DNA of 64,000 nt from Mesobacterium_A sp034670065 (GCA_034670065.1 JAXMOG010000007.1:1-64000), one strand, 5' to 3'; positions 44,453 through 53,302 are shown, numbered from the stretch's first letter. The notes: a model not told the origin generated them from the sequence alone. Translations and numbers: made by a program.

Positions 44453-45802
44453 ATGACCCATCCGCCGCTTTCTGATCTTACCGCCGCTTTGCTGGCAGCC
44501 GCCCAAAAAGCCGGGGCTGACGCCGCGGACGCCATGGCCGTGGCTGGGACTTCTGTGTCTATCGACGTGCGCAACGGCGCGTTGGAACAGGCCGAACGGT
44601 CAGAAAGCACCGATATTGGCTTGCGTGTGTTCATTGGTCAGCGCGTTGCAAATGTTTCCGCATCCGACACCCGCCCTGAAACCATGGCCATGATGGCAGA
44701 GCGCGCTGTGGCCATGGCGCGCGAAGCCCCCGAAGACCCATTTGTTGGTCTGGCCGACCCCGATCAACTGGCACGGAACTGGGACGCGGACGTATTGGAA
44801 ATGGCCGATCCCGCAGCAGAACCAGCCCCGACAGAGCTGGAAAACACCGCGCGAATTGCCGAAGCCGCCGCGCTGGCCGTAAAAGGCATCACGCAGGTGT
44901 CCGGCGCGTCTGCCGGCTATGGCGAGAATACGATTCATCTGGCAGCCACCAACGGGTTTTCTGGCGGCTATCGACGGACGACCCGGTCCCATTCCATTGT
45001 TGCCATCGCTGGCAGCGGCACCGAAATGGAACGTGACTACGATGGTGACAGCCGCACGTTTCAATCCGATTTGCGCAGCCCCGAAGACGTCGGCCGTTGC
45101 GCCGCCGAGCGGACAGTTGAACGGCTGAACCCGCGCAAACCCAAAACCGGGGCTTACCCAGTTCTGTTTGACGAACGCATTTCCTCCAGTCTGATCGGCC
45201 ATCTGATCATGGCCACCAATGGTGCCTCTATCGCACGTGGTGCAAGCTGGGCACGTGACCTTTTGGGCGAACAGGTTTTGCCCCAAGGCTTGACCCTGAC
45301 CGAAAATCCGCACCGTCCGCGCGCCGGGGCTTCCCGCCCATTCGATGCCGAGGGTCTGCCGACCCAATCGCGCAAGATCATCGATAATGGCACCCTAACC
45401 GGCTGGACGCTGGATCTGGCCTCTGCCCGCAAACTGGGGCTGACCAGTACCGGCAACGCAGTGCGTGGCACCTCTGGCAATCCATCGCCCAGCGTCTGGA
45501 ACCTGGACCTGACCCAAGGCAACGCCAGCCGCCAAGACCTGATCGATGAAATGGGCACCGGGCTGTTGGTAACCTCGATGATCGGTTCCACCATCAACCC
45601 GAACACCGGCGATTATTCCCGTGGTGCCGCAGGAATGTGGGTGGAAAACGGCCAAATCGCTTATCCGGTGTCTGGAGTGACCATCGCGGGCAATCTGCGC
45701 GACATGCTGCGTACAATCGTGCCTGCCAATGATGCACGCAGCTATCTGTCACGGGTCGTTCCCTCCCTTCTGGTTGAGGGGCTGACCCTTGCCGGAGAAT
45801 GA
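44453..45802 (+). CDS. pmbA: TldD/PmbA family metallopeptidase-related protein
   Basis: The 449-residue protein matches PmbA (TldE), the partner of the TldD peptidase that processes modified peptides. Typical regions are IGLRVFIGQRVANVSASD, the central GYGENTIHLAATNGFSGGYRR-like segment and the C-terminal TSMIGSTINPNTGDYSRGAAG. TldE subunits lack the TldD zinc motif, and none is seen here. The ATG at 44453 follows GAGGTGCGC. It opens the series pmbA-cysQ and overlaps cysQ by 14 bases. Confidence 0.92.
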   Translation: MTHPPLSDLTAALLAAAQKAGADAADAMAVAGTSVSIDVRNGALEQAERSESTDIGLRVFIGQRVANVSASDTRPETMAMMAERAVAMAREAPEDPFVGLADPDQLARNWDADVLEMADPAAEPAPTELENTARIAEAAALAVKGITQVSGASAGYGENTIHLAATNGFSGGYRRTTRSHSIVAIAGSGTEMERDYDGDSRTFQSDLRSPEDVGRCAAERTVERLNPRKPKTGAYPVLFDERISSSLIGHLIMATNGASIARGASWARDLLGEQVLPQGLTLTENPHRPRAGASRPFDAEGLPTQSRKIIDNGTLTGWTLDLASARKLGLTSTGNAVRGTSGNPSPSVWNLDLTQGNASRQDLIDEMGTGLLVTSMIGSTINPNTGDYSRGAAGMWVENGQIAYPVSGVTIAGNLRDMLRTIVPANDARSYLSRVVPSLLVEGLTLAGE

Positions 45803-46559
45803 TCTGAAGCTTCTGATCGACGCCGCGCATCAGGCCGCTGAAATCGCCACCACCTATATCGGCGGCGCGCTGGACATCACCCTGAAGGAACATGACAACA
45901 GCCCAGTCACAGCGGCTGATCTGGCCGTGGACGCCGCGCTTGGCGACATGCTGCGCACAGCACGTGCTGACTACGGTTGGCTGTCTGAAGAAAGCGTTGA
46001 TAACAGCGCCCGCCTGGACAGCACTCGCACCTTTATTCTGGATCCCATCGACGGCACGCGCAGCTTCATCGCAGGTGAAGACACATGGGCGCATTCACTG
46101 GCCATTGTTGAAAACGGGCAACCCATTGCTGCGGTGGTTTATCTGCCGATGAAAGACAAACTATACACCGCCGCGCGTGGTCATGGGGCCTACCTGAATC
46201 AAGCTCCGATCGCTGTGACAGACGCCCGTGATCTGACGTCCGCAAAGATTTTGACCACAAAACCCAACCTTGATCCAAAGCATTGGCCCAACGGTGTGCC
46301 CGACATACGGCGCAGCCATCGCCCGTCACTGGCATATCGCCTTAGCCTTGTGGCCGAAGGGCGCTATGACGCCATGTTCACTTTCCGACCAAGCTGGGAA
46401 TGGGACATCGCCGCCGGAGCGTTGATCCTTTCGGAGGCAGGCGCGTCTGTCACGGACAAGGCTGGCGAGGCATTGCGGTTTAACGCCAAGCACCCTCAAA
46501 CCAACGGCATCGTCGCCGGGGCCCCTGCCCTTCACGCGGATATACTCAGTCGCCTGTAA
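45789..46559 (+). CDS. cysQ: 3'(2'),5'-bisphosphate nucleotidase CysQ-like
   Basis: The 256-residue inositol-monophosphatase-family enzyme should hydrolyse PAP to AMP, recycling the by-product of sulfate reduction. Metal-binding motifs are EESVDN-containing LSEESVD, DPIDGTRSF and the late WEWDIAAGALI. The start is TTG at 45789, inside the end of pmbA. Its partner reaction, PAPS synthesis, is encoded by sat/cysC at 8799-10508. Inositol monophosphatase activity cannot be excluded. Confidence 0.9.
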   Translation: MPENDLKLLIDAAHQAAEIATTYIGGALDITLKEHDNSPVTAADLAVDAALGDMLRTARADYGWLSEESVDNSARLDSTRTFILDPIDGTRSFIAGEDTWAHSLAIVENGQPIAAVVYLPMKDKLYTAARGHGAYLNQAPIAVTDARDLTSAKILTTKPNLDPKHWPNGVPDIRRSHRPSLAYRLSLVAEGRYDAMFTFRPSWEWDIAAGALILSEAGASVTDKAGEALRFNAKHPQTNGIVAGAPALHADILSRL

Positions 46560-46833
46560 TATGCGCTGAGGTCCGTTGGCTTGCGCCAAGGCAATTTGCA
46601 CGGGGTCATCACTGCGGTGTCATCCGATAAACGTCTGGGGTGACAAGTGCATTTCGGACGATGCACCCCAAGGCAATGATTGGCTCAGCCACCCGTCCAA
46701 TTCGTAGACATGCACGAGTTGCCCGAATTCCTTCGGCGCTAAATCAATTGGCTGAAATCCACCACCTTCGGTCCGAAACTGCCGTTTCAGCAAAATTTCG
46801 CTCGTTCAATATCGAAACGAACTATTTCCCGAT
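46560..46833. other. AT-rich gap between cysQ and multicopper oxidase
   Basis: About 270 bases hold no supportable gene. One 69-residue plus-strand frame lacks a ribosome binding site and domains. The AT content rises toward the oxidase gene and differs from the flanking LPS genes, which fits an insertion boundary. Confidence 0.5.
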
Positions 46834-46865
46834 TGTTTTTGTCGACTAAATACTTGACAAAAACA
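46834..46865 (+). promoter_or_regulatory. Inverted repeat overlapping a -35-like element before the multicopper oxidase
   Basis: TGTTTTTGTC (46834-46843) is exactly inverted as GACAAAAACA (46856-46865), with a 12-base spacer. A perfect TTGACA at 46854-46859 lies in the right arm. At 17 bases downstream the -10 region (CGATAT) is poor, so the promoter probably needs an activator or is of another class. The site lies 52 bases before the oxidase start. Confidence 0.55.
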
Positions 46866-46916
46866 CTCAATAGTCTCGATATCCCCCTACAAAATAACCT
46901 AGAGGGGCATTGTAAC

Positions 46917-48017
46917 TTGAATATTACGCCAACAATCAAAGCGGCACTCGCCATCGGAATTGGCCTAAGTGTCGCCGGCTGGACAGCCGCAAACGCCGCA
47001 ACACGTACGTATTACGTTGCTGCGGAAGAGGTCGAATGGGACTATGCGCCAGAGGGCCAAGAGTTGATGATGGGCCACCCGTTCACCGAGGATCAGAACG
47101 TTTTTGTTGAACCGTCTGATTCCAGAATTGGCAGCATCTATCACAAAGTCCGCTATACGGCCTACACAGATGACAGCTACACTGTAAAAGCACAGGTTAA
47201 AGATGCTTCCCTTGGTATCTTGGGCCCGATTGTTCACGCTGAAGTCGGCGACACGATCCAGTACATCCTGAAGAACAACAGCACGATTCCAGTATCTGCC
47301 CACCCCCACGGTGTCTTCTATGCAAAGGATTCCGAAGGCGCGATGACCAATGACGGCACAAGCGGCGCGGACAAAAAGGATGACGCAATCGCGCCCGGTG
47401 GCACGCATACCTATGTTTGGAACGTGCCGGAACGCGCCGGACCAGGGCCAAACGATCAGTCGTCACTGGTCTGGCTGTATCATGGTCACGTGAATTCGAT
47501 TGCGGATTCCAACTCCGGTCTGGTGGGTGCGATCGTCGTAACCGCAGCGGGCATGGCCAACCCAGATGGCACCCCAAAGGACGTTGACCGAGAAGTCTTT
47601 TCCTTCTTCTCAGTCATGAACGAAAACGAAAGCCATTTCCTAGACGACATGACCGCCAAACTGGCCGTCCCACCTTCGGAAGAGGATGCTGACGATTTTG
47701 AAGAATCCAATCTGATGCATGCCATCAATGGCTACGTCTATGGCAACATGCCTGTCCCGCAGATGCATGTCGGCGAAAAAGTGCGCTGGTATCTGATGTC
47801 GTTGGGCACAGAAGTTGATCTGCATACACCGCATTGGCATGGCAACACGGTTCTGGCCGATGGCAATCGCAAGGATGTTGTTGAATTGCTGCCAGCAACA
47901 ACACTGGTGGCAGACATGGTCCCGGATGCGGCAGGCGTTTGGATGTATCACTGCCACGTCAATGACCACATCGCTGCAGGCATGACCGGCCGTTACGAAG
48001 TGCTGGCTGCAAACTAA
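46917..48017 (+). CDS. Ceruloplasmin-like multicopper oxidase, exported
   Basis: The 366-residue secreted protein has a signal peptide (about 27 residues, ending AANA) and two cupredoxin domains. Copper-binding motifs are HPHG (H129/H131), YHGHVN (H189/H191), HTPHWHGN (H303/H306/H308) and HCHVNDHIAAGM (H345, C346, H347, H351, M356). The type 1 copper cysteine is only in the second domain, as in two-domain laccases that work as trimers. The N-terminal pattern YYVAAEEVEWDYAPEG strongly recalls vertebrate ceruloplasmin and factor V/VIII A domains. Ferroxidase, copper-oxidase or phenol-oxidase activity are all possible. The start is a TTG at 46917 with AGAGGGG nine bases upstream. No ATG is available. 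It interrupts an otherwise familiar LPS gene series. Confidence 0.9.
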   Translation: MNITPTIKAALAIGIGLSVAGWTAANAATRTYYVAAEEVEWDYAPEGQELMMGHPFTEDQNVFVEPSDSRIGSIYHKVRYTAYTDDSYTVKAQVKDASLGILGPIVHAEVGDTIQYILKNNSTIPVSAHPHGVFYAKDSEGAMTNDGTSGADKKDDAIAPGGTHTYVWNVPERAGPGPNDQSSLVWLYHGHVNSIADSNSGLVGAIVVTAAGMANPDGTPKDVDREVFSFFSVMNENESHFLDDMTAKLAVPPSEEDADDFEESNLMHAINGYVYGNMPVPQMHVGEKVRWYLMSLGTEVDLHTPHWHGNTVLADGNRKDVVELLPATTLVADMVPDAAGVWMYHCHVNDHIAAGMTGRYEVLAAN

Positions 48018-48023
48018 AGCATC

Positions 48024-48055
48024 ATGGCCCTGCACAATGTGCGGGGCCATTTTTT
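48024..48055 (+). terminator. Rho-independent terminator of multicopper oxidase
   Basis: ATGGCCCTGCAC pairs with GTGCGGGGCCAT (one wobble pair, three-base loop) and is followed by TTTTT. It lies six bases after the oxidase stop, making the oxidase a single-gene transcript. Confidence 0.93.
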
Positions 48056-48144
48056 GATTCAGGCTCCAAGCCCCCTTGTTTCTTGACCTTCCAGAGCGGA
48101 TCGCTACGGTCGCGCCAACTTCTCCAGCGGCGAAAGGAACCGCC

Positions 48145-48384
48145 ATGCAACGCTTGCACTTGGTCTTCGGCGGAGAGCTTGTTGACCCCACCAAAACCGT
48201 TTTCAAAAATGTCGATGACATTCATGTCGTTGGCATCTTCCCAGATTATGCCAGTGCCTTTGATGCCTGGAAAGCGGAAGCACAGCGGTCAGTAGACAAT
48301 GCCCATATGCGTTATTTCATTGCGCATTTGCATCGCCTGCGCGACGAAGAAAAAGAAGTGTCGACAACTGAAGAACTGGGTTAA
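48145..48384 (+). CDS. DUF4170 domain protein
   Basis: The 79-residue protein reads MQRLHLVFGGELVDPTK followed by VVGIFPDYASAFDAWKAEAQRSVDNAHMRYFIAHLHRL, the pattern of DUF4170. This family in alphaproteobacteria lies next to Kdo transferase and lpxK. AAAGGA precedes the ATG. Its function is unknown. Position suggests a link with lipid A or Kdo assembly. It ends three bases before the next gene. Confidence 0.9.
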   Translation: MQRLHLVFGGELVDPTKTVFKNVDDIHVVGIFPDYASAFDAWKAEAQRSVDNAHMRYFIAHLHRLRDEEKEVSTTEELG

Positions 48385-48387
48385 GTT

Positions 48388-49587
48388 TTGGCGCGCCAAC
48401 CGCTTGTTCTAAAGGCGTATTATGCCCTGTTTAACGGGCAACCCAAAGGCGCGCCACTTCCCGAAACACGGCCCGAAGGGCCGATTGTTTGGATCGCGTT
48501 ACCCGATCAGACGAACACGCGGACAGCATTGTCCCTGTTTCAGAAGATACGCGCGCAGCGTGAGGATGTGATCCTGCTTGTAACCGGGGTTCACGACATT
48601 GATGAACCAGGGGTCTATTGTGCCGATTTCCCCGCCGAAACCGCCGCTGCTACGCGTGAATTTCTGTCATTCTGGAAGCCGACCGCTTGCCTGTGGTTCG
48701 GCAATACCTTCCATCCAGCCCTGATCGACAACGCGGCCCGGCTTGGCTGCCATATGGTCTTGCTGCAAAGCGACAGAACCACCGTGCGCACGCAACGGCG
48801 CTGGATGAACAAGGCGGCCCAAGCGGTGCTGCCCGAATTCTCAGACGCATTCACCATCGACAAAGCAGCCGGGCGCAGCCTGATCCGACAAGGACTGCCG
48901 TCTGGCAGACTTCGTGCAACCGGGCGGTTGTCTGAAACCCCGCGTCCACTTCCCTGCTCGATTGATGAGCAAGAGTGGTTCGCCAATCACTTGGCTGGTC
49001 GCCCGGTCTGGTTAGCCGCGCGGGTAACAGCCACAGAGCTTGATACTGTCTTACGCGCGCATCGCCATGCCAACCGTTTGGCCCACCGCCTGCTGCTCTT
49101 CTTGTCTCCCCGGCCCGAATGCCCGCTGGAAACAATTCAGTCCACAGCCAGGCAGATTGGCTTGCGCACCTTGCTATGGGATGAAGAAACCCTGCCGGAT
49201 GAGGCAACACAGGTGATGATAATTCCCGACCCGGACATGCTGGGCTTGCTGTACCGGCTGTCCCCTGTCAGCTTTCTGGGCGGCACACTGGAAGCCGGCA
49301 TCGGAGGCACGGATCCATATGAGGCGGCATCGCTCGGCTCTGCGATCTTGCATGGACCCAATGTCGGCAGCCATCTGGACAGTATCGAGCGGCTCAGAGA
49401 CGTGGGCGCGGCCCATGTCGTGACAGATGCTGACGCGTTGTCCAAACGCCTGACCGCTTTGCTGGCCCCTGACGCGCAGGCGGAAATGGCAATGGCCGCT
49501 TGGGACCTTGTTTCCAAGGGGGCTGCCGTAGCAGATGAGGTGACTGAGCTGGTGATCAATGTTCTTGACCAGGCGGAAAAGTCCTGA
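48388..49587 (+). CDS. waaA: 3-deoxy-D-manno-octulosonic acid transferase-like glycosyltransferase
   Basis: The 399-residue protein has the Glycos_transf_N pattern of Kdo transferases. The N-terminal domain contains GPIVWIALPDQTNTRTAL, and the C-terminal half has SFLGGTLEAGIGGTDPYEAASLGSAILHGPNVGSH, the nucleotide-sugar site of this family. It should transfer Kdo from CMP-Kdo to lipid IVA at the inner membrane. The start is a TTG at 48388, just after the DUF4170 stop. The lpxK start overlaps its stop (TGATG). A related Kdo-like sugar transfer cannot be excluded. Confidence 0.85.
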   Translation: MARQPLVLKAYYALFNGQPKGAPLPETRPEGPIVWIALPDQTNTRTALSLFQKIRAQREDVILLVTGVHDIDEPGVYCADFPAETAAATREFLSFWKPTACLWFGNTFHPALIDNAARLGCHMVLLQSDRTTVRTQRRWMNKAAQAVLPEFSDAFTIDKAAGRSLIRQGLPSGRLRATGRLSETPRPLPCSIDEQEWFANHLAGRPVWLAARVTATELDTVLRAHRHANRLAHRLLLFLSPRPECPLETIQSTARQIGLRTLLWDEETLPDEATQVMIIPDPDMLGLLYRLSPVSFLGGTLEAGIGGTDPYEAASLGSAILHGPNVGSHLDSIERLRDVGAAHVVTDADALSKRLTALLAPDAQAEMAMAAWDLVSKGAAVADEVTELVINVLDQAEKS

Positions 49588-50582
49588 TGCGCCCCCCTTC
49601 ATTTTGGTACACTTCCCCCGATAAACCCGGCCTAAAAGCCAACCTACTGCGCCCCTTGGCGCGGCTCACCGCCAAAGCAACGGCGCGGCGCGTGGCCAGT
49701 CGTGATGGCGTTCGATTGCCTATTCCCGTGATTTGCGTGGGTAATCTGAACGCGGGGGGAACCGGCAAAACGCCAACGGTCATCGCCTTGATCCAGCACT
49801 TGCAGGAAAAGGGCTTATCAGTTGCGGTTCTATCACGCGGGTACGGCGGGCAGGAAACCGGACCTTTGAGAGTCGACCCTAAGACGCATCGCGCAACTGA
49901 TGTAGGTGATGAACCGCTACTGATGGCCGCTTTTTGCCCTGTCTGGATCGCCAAAGATCGCGCCGCTGGTGCACGTGCCGCGGCTCAAAGCGATGCGCAG
50001 GTGTTGATCATGGATGACGGGTTTCAGAACCCATCCGTGGCCAAAGACCTGTCGATCATTGTGGTCGACGCCGTGAAAGGGTTTGGCAATGGGCTGTGTA
50101 TGCCCTCCGGCCCGCTGCGAGAGCCTGTGACAGCCGGATTGGCGCGCGCCGACATGGTGCTGTCAATTGGCCCGGACGCAGCGCAACAGAGGTTTAGCGC
50201 CCAATGGGCACACGCATTTTCAATACCGCACGTGAAAGCAAACCTGCAGCCCTTACAAACAGGTATGGATTGGCAAGACTTGCCCGTTTTGGCCTTTGCG
50301 GGAATTGGACATCCTGAGAAATTCTTTGCCACCCTGCGCACGCTTGGCGCTGTGGTAAAACGCGGCGAGGCGCTGGATGATCATCAACCCCTGACCGCCG
50401 CCCTGATGACCCGATTGGAGGCCGAAGCGAAACTGCTGGGGTCGCAACTGGTCACCACTGAAAAAGATGCGGTTCGACTGCCTGATGATTTCAGAATGAA
50501 AGTTCTGACAGTGCCTGTTCGCCTGTCTGTATCGGATTGGTCCCCGCTGACGGCCGCGTTGCGCCGCATCGGCCTGGGCTGA
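49587..50582 (+). CDS. lpxK: Tetraacyldisaccharide 4'-kinase
   Basis: The 331-residue membrane-associated kinase phosphorylates the 4' position of the lipid A disaccharide. The P-loop region GNLNAGGTGKTPTVIALIQHL is the LpxK form. Further motifs are VAVLSRGYGG, DEPLLMA and the late TTEKDAVRLP. It is translationally coupled to the Kdo transferase gene. Its stop abuts the convergent amidohydrolase gene. Confidence 0.97.
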   Translation: MRPPSFWYTSPDKPGLKANLLRPLARLTAKATARRVASRDGVRLPIPVICVGNLNAGGTGKTPTVIALIQHLQEKGLSVAVLSRGYGGQETGPLRVDPKTHRATDVGDEPLLMAAFCPVWIAKDRAAGARAAAQSDAQVLIMDDGFQNPSVAKDLSIIVVDAVKGFGNGLCMPSGPLREPVTAGLARADMVLSIGPDAAQQRFSAQWAHAFSIPHVKANLQPLQTGMDWQDLPVLAFAGIGHPEKFFATLRTLGAVVKRGEALDDHQPLTAALMTRLEAEAKLLGSQLVTTEKDAVRLPDDFRMKVLTVPVRLSVSDWSPLTAALRRIGLG

Positions 50583-51443
50583 TTACTCTGCCGCCATTGC
50601 TTGGTCATCGCGCCCGATGCTGGCCAAATCCGCCACGACCGCGCGGATGATCTTGCGGAACTCTGCAAATTTCGCATTTGGGCGGATCAGCGACTCATCC
50701 ATATATAGCGACCGGTCTACCTCAATCTGAACAGCATGTTGTTTGCGAACTGGGCGCCCATAATGCTGGGTTACATACGCCCCGGCAAAGGGTGTATTCC
50801 GCACAACGGTCAATCCGGCATCAACAAACGCCGCCTCGACCTGATCCACAACATCGGAATGTGCAGAGGCCCCGAACCGATCGCCAATCACAACCTCGGG
50901 GCACGCAGCCCCTTTGCGTGCCGTATTCGCCACCGCTTCGTGCGGCATCGAATGGCAATCTATCAAGATTGATTCGCCAAACGTCTGGCGCGCTTGATCC
51001 AGCATTCCCTGAAGCTGGCTGTGATACGGGCGCCAGTAATTGTCGATCCGGTGTTGCACTTCGGTCATTGGCAATTTGCCGCGATAGATCTCGCGACCGT
51101 TGGCCACAACACGCGGAACCACGCCCAATCCAGAGGCCACGCGCGGATTATGCCCATGGCGCAACACCCCGTTTATCAGGGCCGGGTCCAATTCACTGGG
51201 GCTCCGGTTCAAATCCACAAAGGCCCTTGGGGCCCCTGCCCGCAACAAAGGCGCACCAAATAAAGGCGCACAATCGTACAAACGGTCGATATATGCATCT
51301 TCTGAGGATCGTATCGTGTGTTCGTCCAACACGGTGTGCTGCAGAAAAGACCACGGGTAATCGCGCCCGCTATGGGGCGATGCAAACACCACGCGGGATG
51401 TCAGCACGTTAGGTTCGTGCAGGTGAAAGGCGGTCTTTGGCAT
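50583..51443 (-). CDS. N-formylglutamate amidohydrolase family protein
   Basis: The 286-residue protein matches the FGase (HutG-like) family, with an N-terminal VVFASPHSGRDYP containing a metal ligand pattern, RAFVDLNRSPSELDP in the first third, ILIDCHSMPHEA in the middle, and the late HAVQIEVDRSLYM. These enzymes cut N-formylglutamate in histidine breakdown or act on related formyl or peptide substrates. No other hut gene lies nearby, so the substrate is uncertain. GGAG precedes the ATG. Confidence 0.88.
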   Translation of the reverse strand: MPKTAFHLHEPNVLTSRVVFASPHSGRDYPWSFLQHTVLDEHTIRSSEDAYIDRLYDCAPLFGAPLLRAGAPRAFVDLNRSPSELDPALINGVLRHGHNPRVASGLGVVPRVVANGREIYRGKLPMTEVQHRIDNYWRPYHSQLQGMLDQARQTFGESILIDCHSMPHEAVANTARKGAACPEVVIGDRFGASAHSDVVDQVEAAFVDAGLTVVRNTPFAGAYVTQHYGRPVRKQHAVQIEVDRSLYMDESLIRPNAKFAEFRKIIRAVVADLASIGRDDQAMAAE

Positions 51444-51580
51444 GTGGTCTCCTTATACCCAGCATAGACTGATTTTTTCCATTGCCAAAAGCCCTTGATC
51501 CCCGAACCGACTCCTTTTATAGACGCCGCTACTGTGTAATACCGTAGAAACCTTTGGGTGGAACGTGTGGCGCGCAGTAT

Positions 51581-51655
51581 GGGCAGTTAGCTCAGCGGTA
51601 GAGCACTTCGTTGACATCGAAGGGGTCACTGGTTCGATCCCAGTACCGCCCACCA
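51581..51655 (+). tRNA. tRNA-Val (GAC)
   Basis: The 75-base gene has the D arm TAGCTCAGCGGTAGAGC, an anticodon stem around TTGACAT (anticodon GAC) and the T arm TGGTTCGATCCCA. The discriminator A and CCA end are encoded. The acceptor stem GGGCAGT against ACCGCCC contains one A-C mismatch at the fifth pair, which is unusual. Confidence 0.96.
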
Positions 51656-51735
51656 TGAATTCATCGCCGCCGCGATCTGCGCCGGCATACGTATCTTGCA
51701 AGGCGCTCGCGCGCCGCGACAAAGGAGAGACCAAA

Positions 51736-51861
51736 ATGAAGGTCGCAAACTCGTTGCGCTCGCTTAAGAAGCGCCACCGTGATTGCCGCATCGTGCGCCG
51801 CAAAGGCCGCGTTTACGTGATCAACAAGACACAGCCTCGGTTCAAAGCCCGCCAGGGCTAA
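51736..51861 (+). CDS. rpmJ: 50S ribosomal protein L36
   Basis: The 41-residue protein reads MKVANSLRSLKKRHRDC followed by RIVRRKGRVYVINKTQPRFKARQG, the alphaproteobacterial L36 form. It lacks the full zinc-binding cysteine set (only one Cys), so it is the zinc-independent type. AAAGGAGAG lies at the ideal distance before the ATG. A longer upstream frame that reads through the tRNA is an artefact. Confidence 0.97.
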   Translation: MKVANSLRSLKKRHRDCRIVRRKGRVYVINKTQPRFKARQG

Positions 51862-51910
51862 GTTCTACGAGACGAAGCCAACTGTCTACGGACATTGGAA
51901 ACATGAAATA

Positions 51911-51938
51911 AGCCCTGAGCATTTGCTCAGGGCTTTTT
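51911..51938 (+). terminator. Rho-independent terminator of rpmJ
   Basis: AGCCCTGAGC (51911-51920) and GCTCAGGGCT (51925-51934) form a perfect ten-base stem with a four-base loop, followed by TTTTC. Confidence 0.95.
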
Positions 51939-52016
51939 CGTATTGAACCGACATTTCGTCAAAACCCAATCTCTGGGCAAAGCTGGCAGCCTTGGTATCT
52001 AATCAACTACCTTGCG

Positions 52017-53189
52017 TCAGTCATAGACCCGCTGATCATCGATCACTTTGCCATCATTCGGCAAACTGCCTTTTGCGAAAATCTCGATCTGACCTTTCAG
52101 CTTCAGCGTATCCACAACCGAATGCTGGTATTTTTCAGGGTCCGCCGCATCAGATTCGATCTGCACTTTCATCACGTCCATTTCACCATCTCGCACGGCA
52201 ACAACGCGGGCCTTGGCAATATCGTCATGCTTGGCAACAAATGCGGCAACCTGTTCAGGGCGCACAAACATGCCCTTGATCTTCGTTGTCTGGTCGGCGC
52301 GGCCCATCCAGCCTTTGATACGGGTATTGGTGCGGCCACATGGGCTGTCCCCCGCCATCACTGCTGACAAATCCCCGGTCGCGAAACGAACAAGCGGATA
52401 ATCCGGGTTCAGCGCGGTTACCACAACCTCTCCCACATCACCGGGCGCAACAGGATCGCCTGTTCCGGGTGTGACGATTTCCACAATCACGCCTTCATCC
52501 AGGATCATCCCCTCCATCGCAGGAGACTCATAGGCGATATTGCCCAGATCAGCGGTGGCATAACATTGCAAACAGGCAATCCCCCGATCCGCGTACCAAT
52601 CCCGCAGCGACGGGAATAGTGCGCCGCCACCCACCGCAGCACGGGTAATGTTCAGCGACAGGCCCATTTCATCGGCCTTTTCGAGTATCAGCTTCAGGTA
52701 GTCGGGCGTGCCCGCATAGGCCGTACAACCCACGTCATGCGCGGCCTGTGCCTGCAACTCTGTCTGGCCTGTACCAGCAGGCAAGACAGTGGCACCAACA
52801 GCCCGTGCGCCGCTCTCAAAGATCATGCCTGCCGGTGTCAGGTGATAGCCAAAACAGTTCTGAACGATATCGTCTGATCCGATGCCACAGGCATGCAGAA
52901 AACGCCCCACACGCCACCAATCATGGCTGATCCCGCCGGGTTCATAAATCGGGCCGGGTGATTGGAACACGTGCGCGACATTGGATACGGCCATACCGCC
53001 AAACGGCGGCTTGGCTTTCTGCTTTGCGCTCAGCTCTGCCTTGCGAAACACCGGAAGCTTGGCCAATCCCGATAAATCGGAAAGTGTGCCCATCCCGAGT
53101 TTGTTCAATTGGTCATTTAGTGCGGCCAGCTGAGCGGCTGCGCGTTCATCATGGCTACGGGTTTCTAACTGATCGAAATAGGAGCTCAT
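52017..53189 (-). CDS. Phenylacetate-CoA ligase-like AMP-forming enzyme
   Basis: The 390-residue adenylate-forming enzyme is of the short PaaK type. It has no large N-terminal extension, a central YAGTPDYLKLI and YATADLGNIAYE, the ATP-binding RFATGDLSAV, and the hinge-region GWMGRADQTTKIKGMFVRPEQV typical of PaaK. It should join coenzyme A to a carboxylic acid. The identity of the acid is unknown. The ATG at 53189 follows GGAGG, and longer upstream frames are not used. It lies next to a Liv-type ABC importer, which points to activation of an imported acid. Confidence 0.88.
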   Translation of the reverse strand: MSSYFDQLETRSHDERAAAQLAALNDQLNKLGMGTLSDLSGLAKLPVFRKAELSAKQKAKPPFGGMAVSNVAHVFQSPGPIYEPGGISHDWWRVGRFLHACGIGSDDIVQNCFGYHLTPAGMIFESGARAVGATVLPAGTGQTELQAQAAHDVGCTAYAGTPDYLKLILEKADEMGLSLNITRAAVGGGALFPSLRDWYADRGIACLQCYATADLGNIAYESPAMEGMILDEGVIVEIVTPGTGDPVAPGDVGEVVVTALNPDYPLVRFATGDLSAVMAGDSPCGRTNTRIKGWMGRADQTTKIKGMFVRPEQVAAFVAKHDDIAKARVVAVRDGEMDVMKVQIESDAADPEKYQHSVVDTLKLKGQIEIFAKGSLPNDGKVIDDQRVYD

Positions 53190-53302
53190 GCTATCCTCCG
53201 TCTGCGCTGCAAAATTGCAGTGCGGGTCTTTGATCTGAAACAAGGCCACGGCCTTTGGCGAACTTTACATTTGGTCAACCGCGAGAAAGAGGAGCGCTCG
53301 CC

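Noticed and set aside
46640..46849. 69-codon plus-strand frame between cysQ and the oxidase
   Set aside because: It has no ribosome binding site and no domain. It overlaps the promoter-like repeat.
51565..51735. N-terminal extension of rpmJ
   Set aside because: It reads through the tRNA-Val gene. The ribosomal protein clearly starts at 51736 after AAAGGAGAG.
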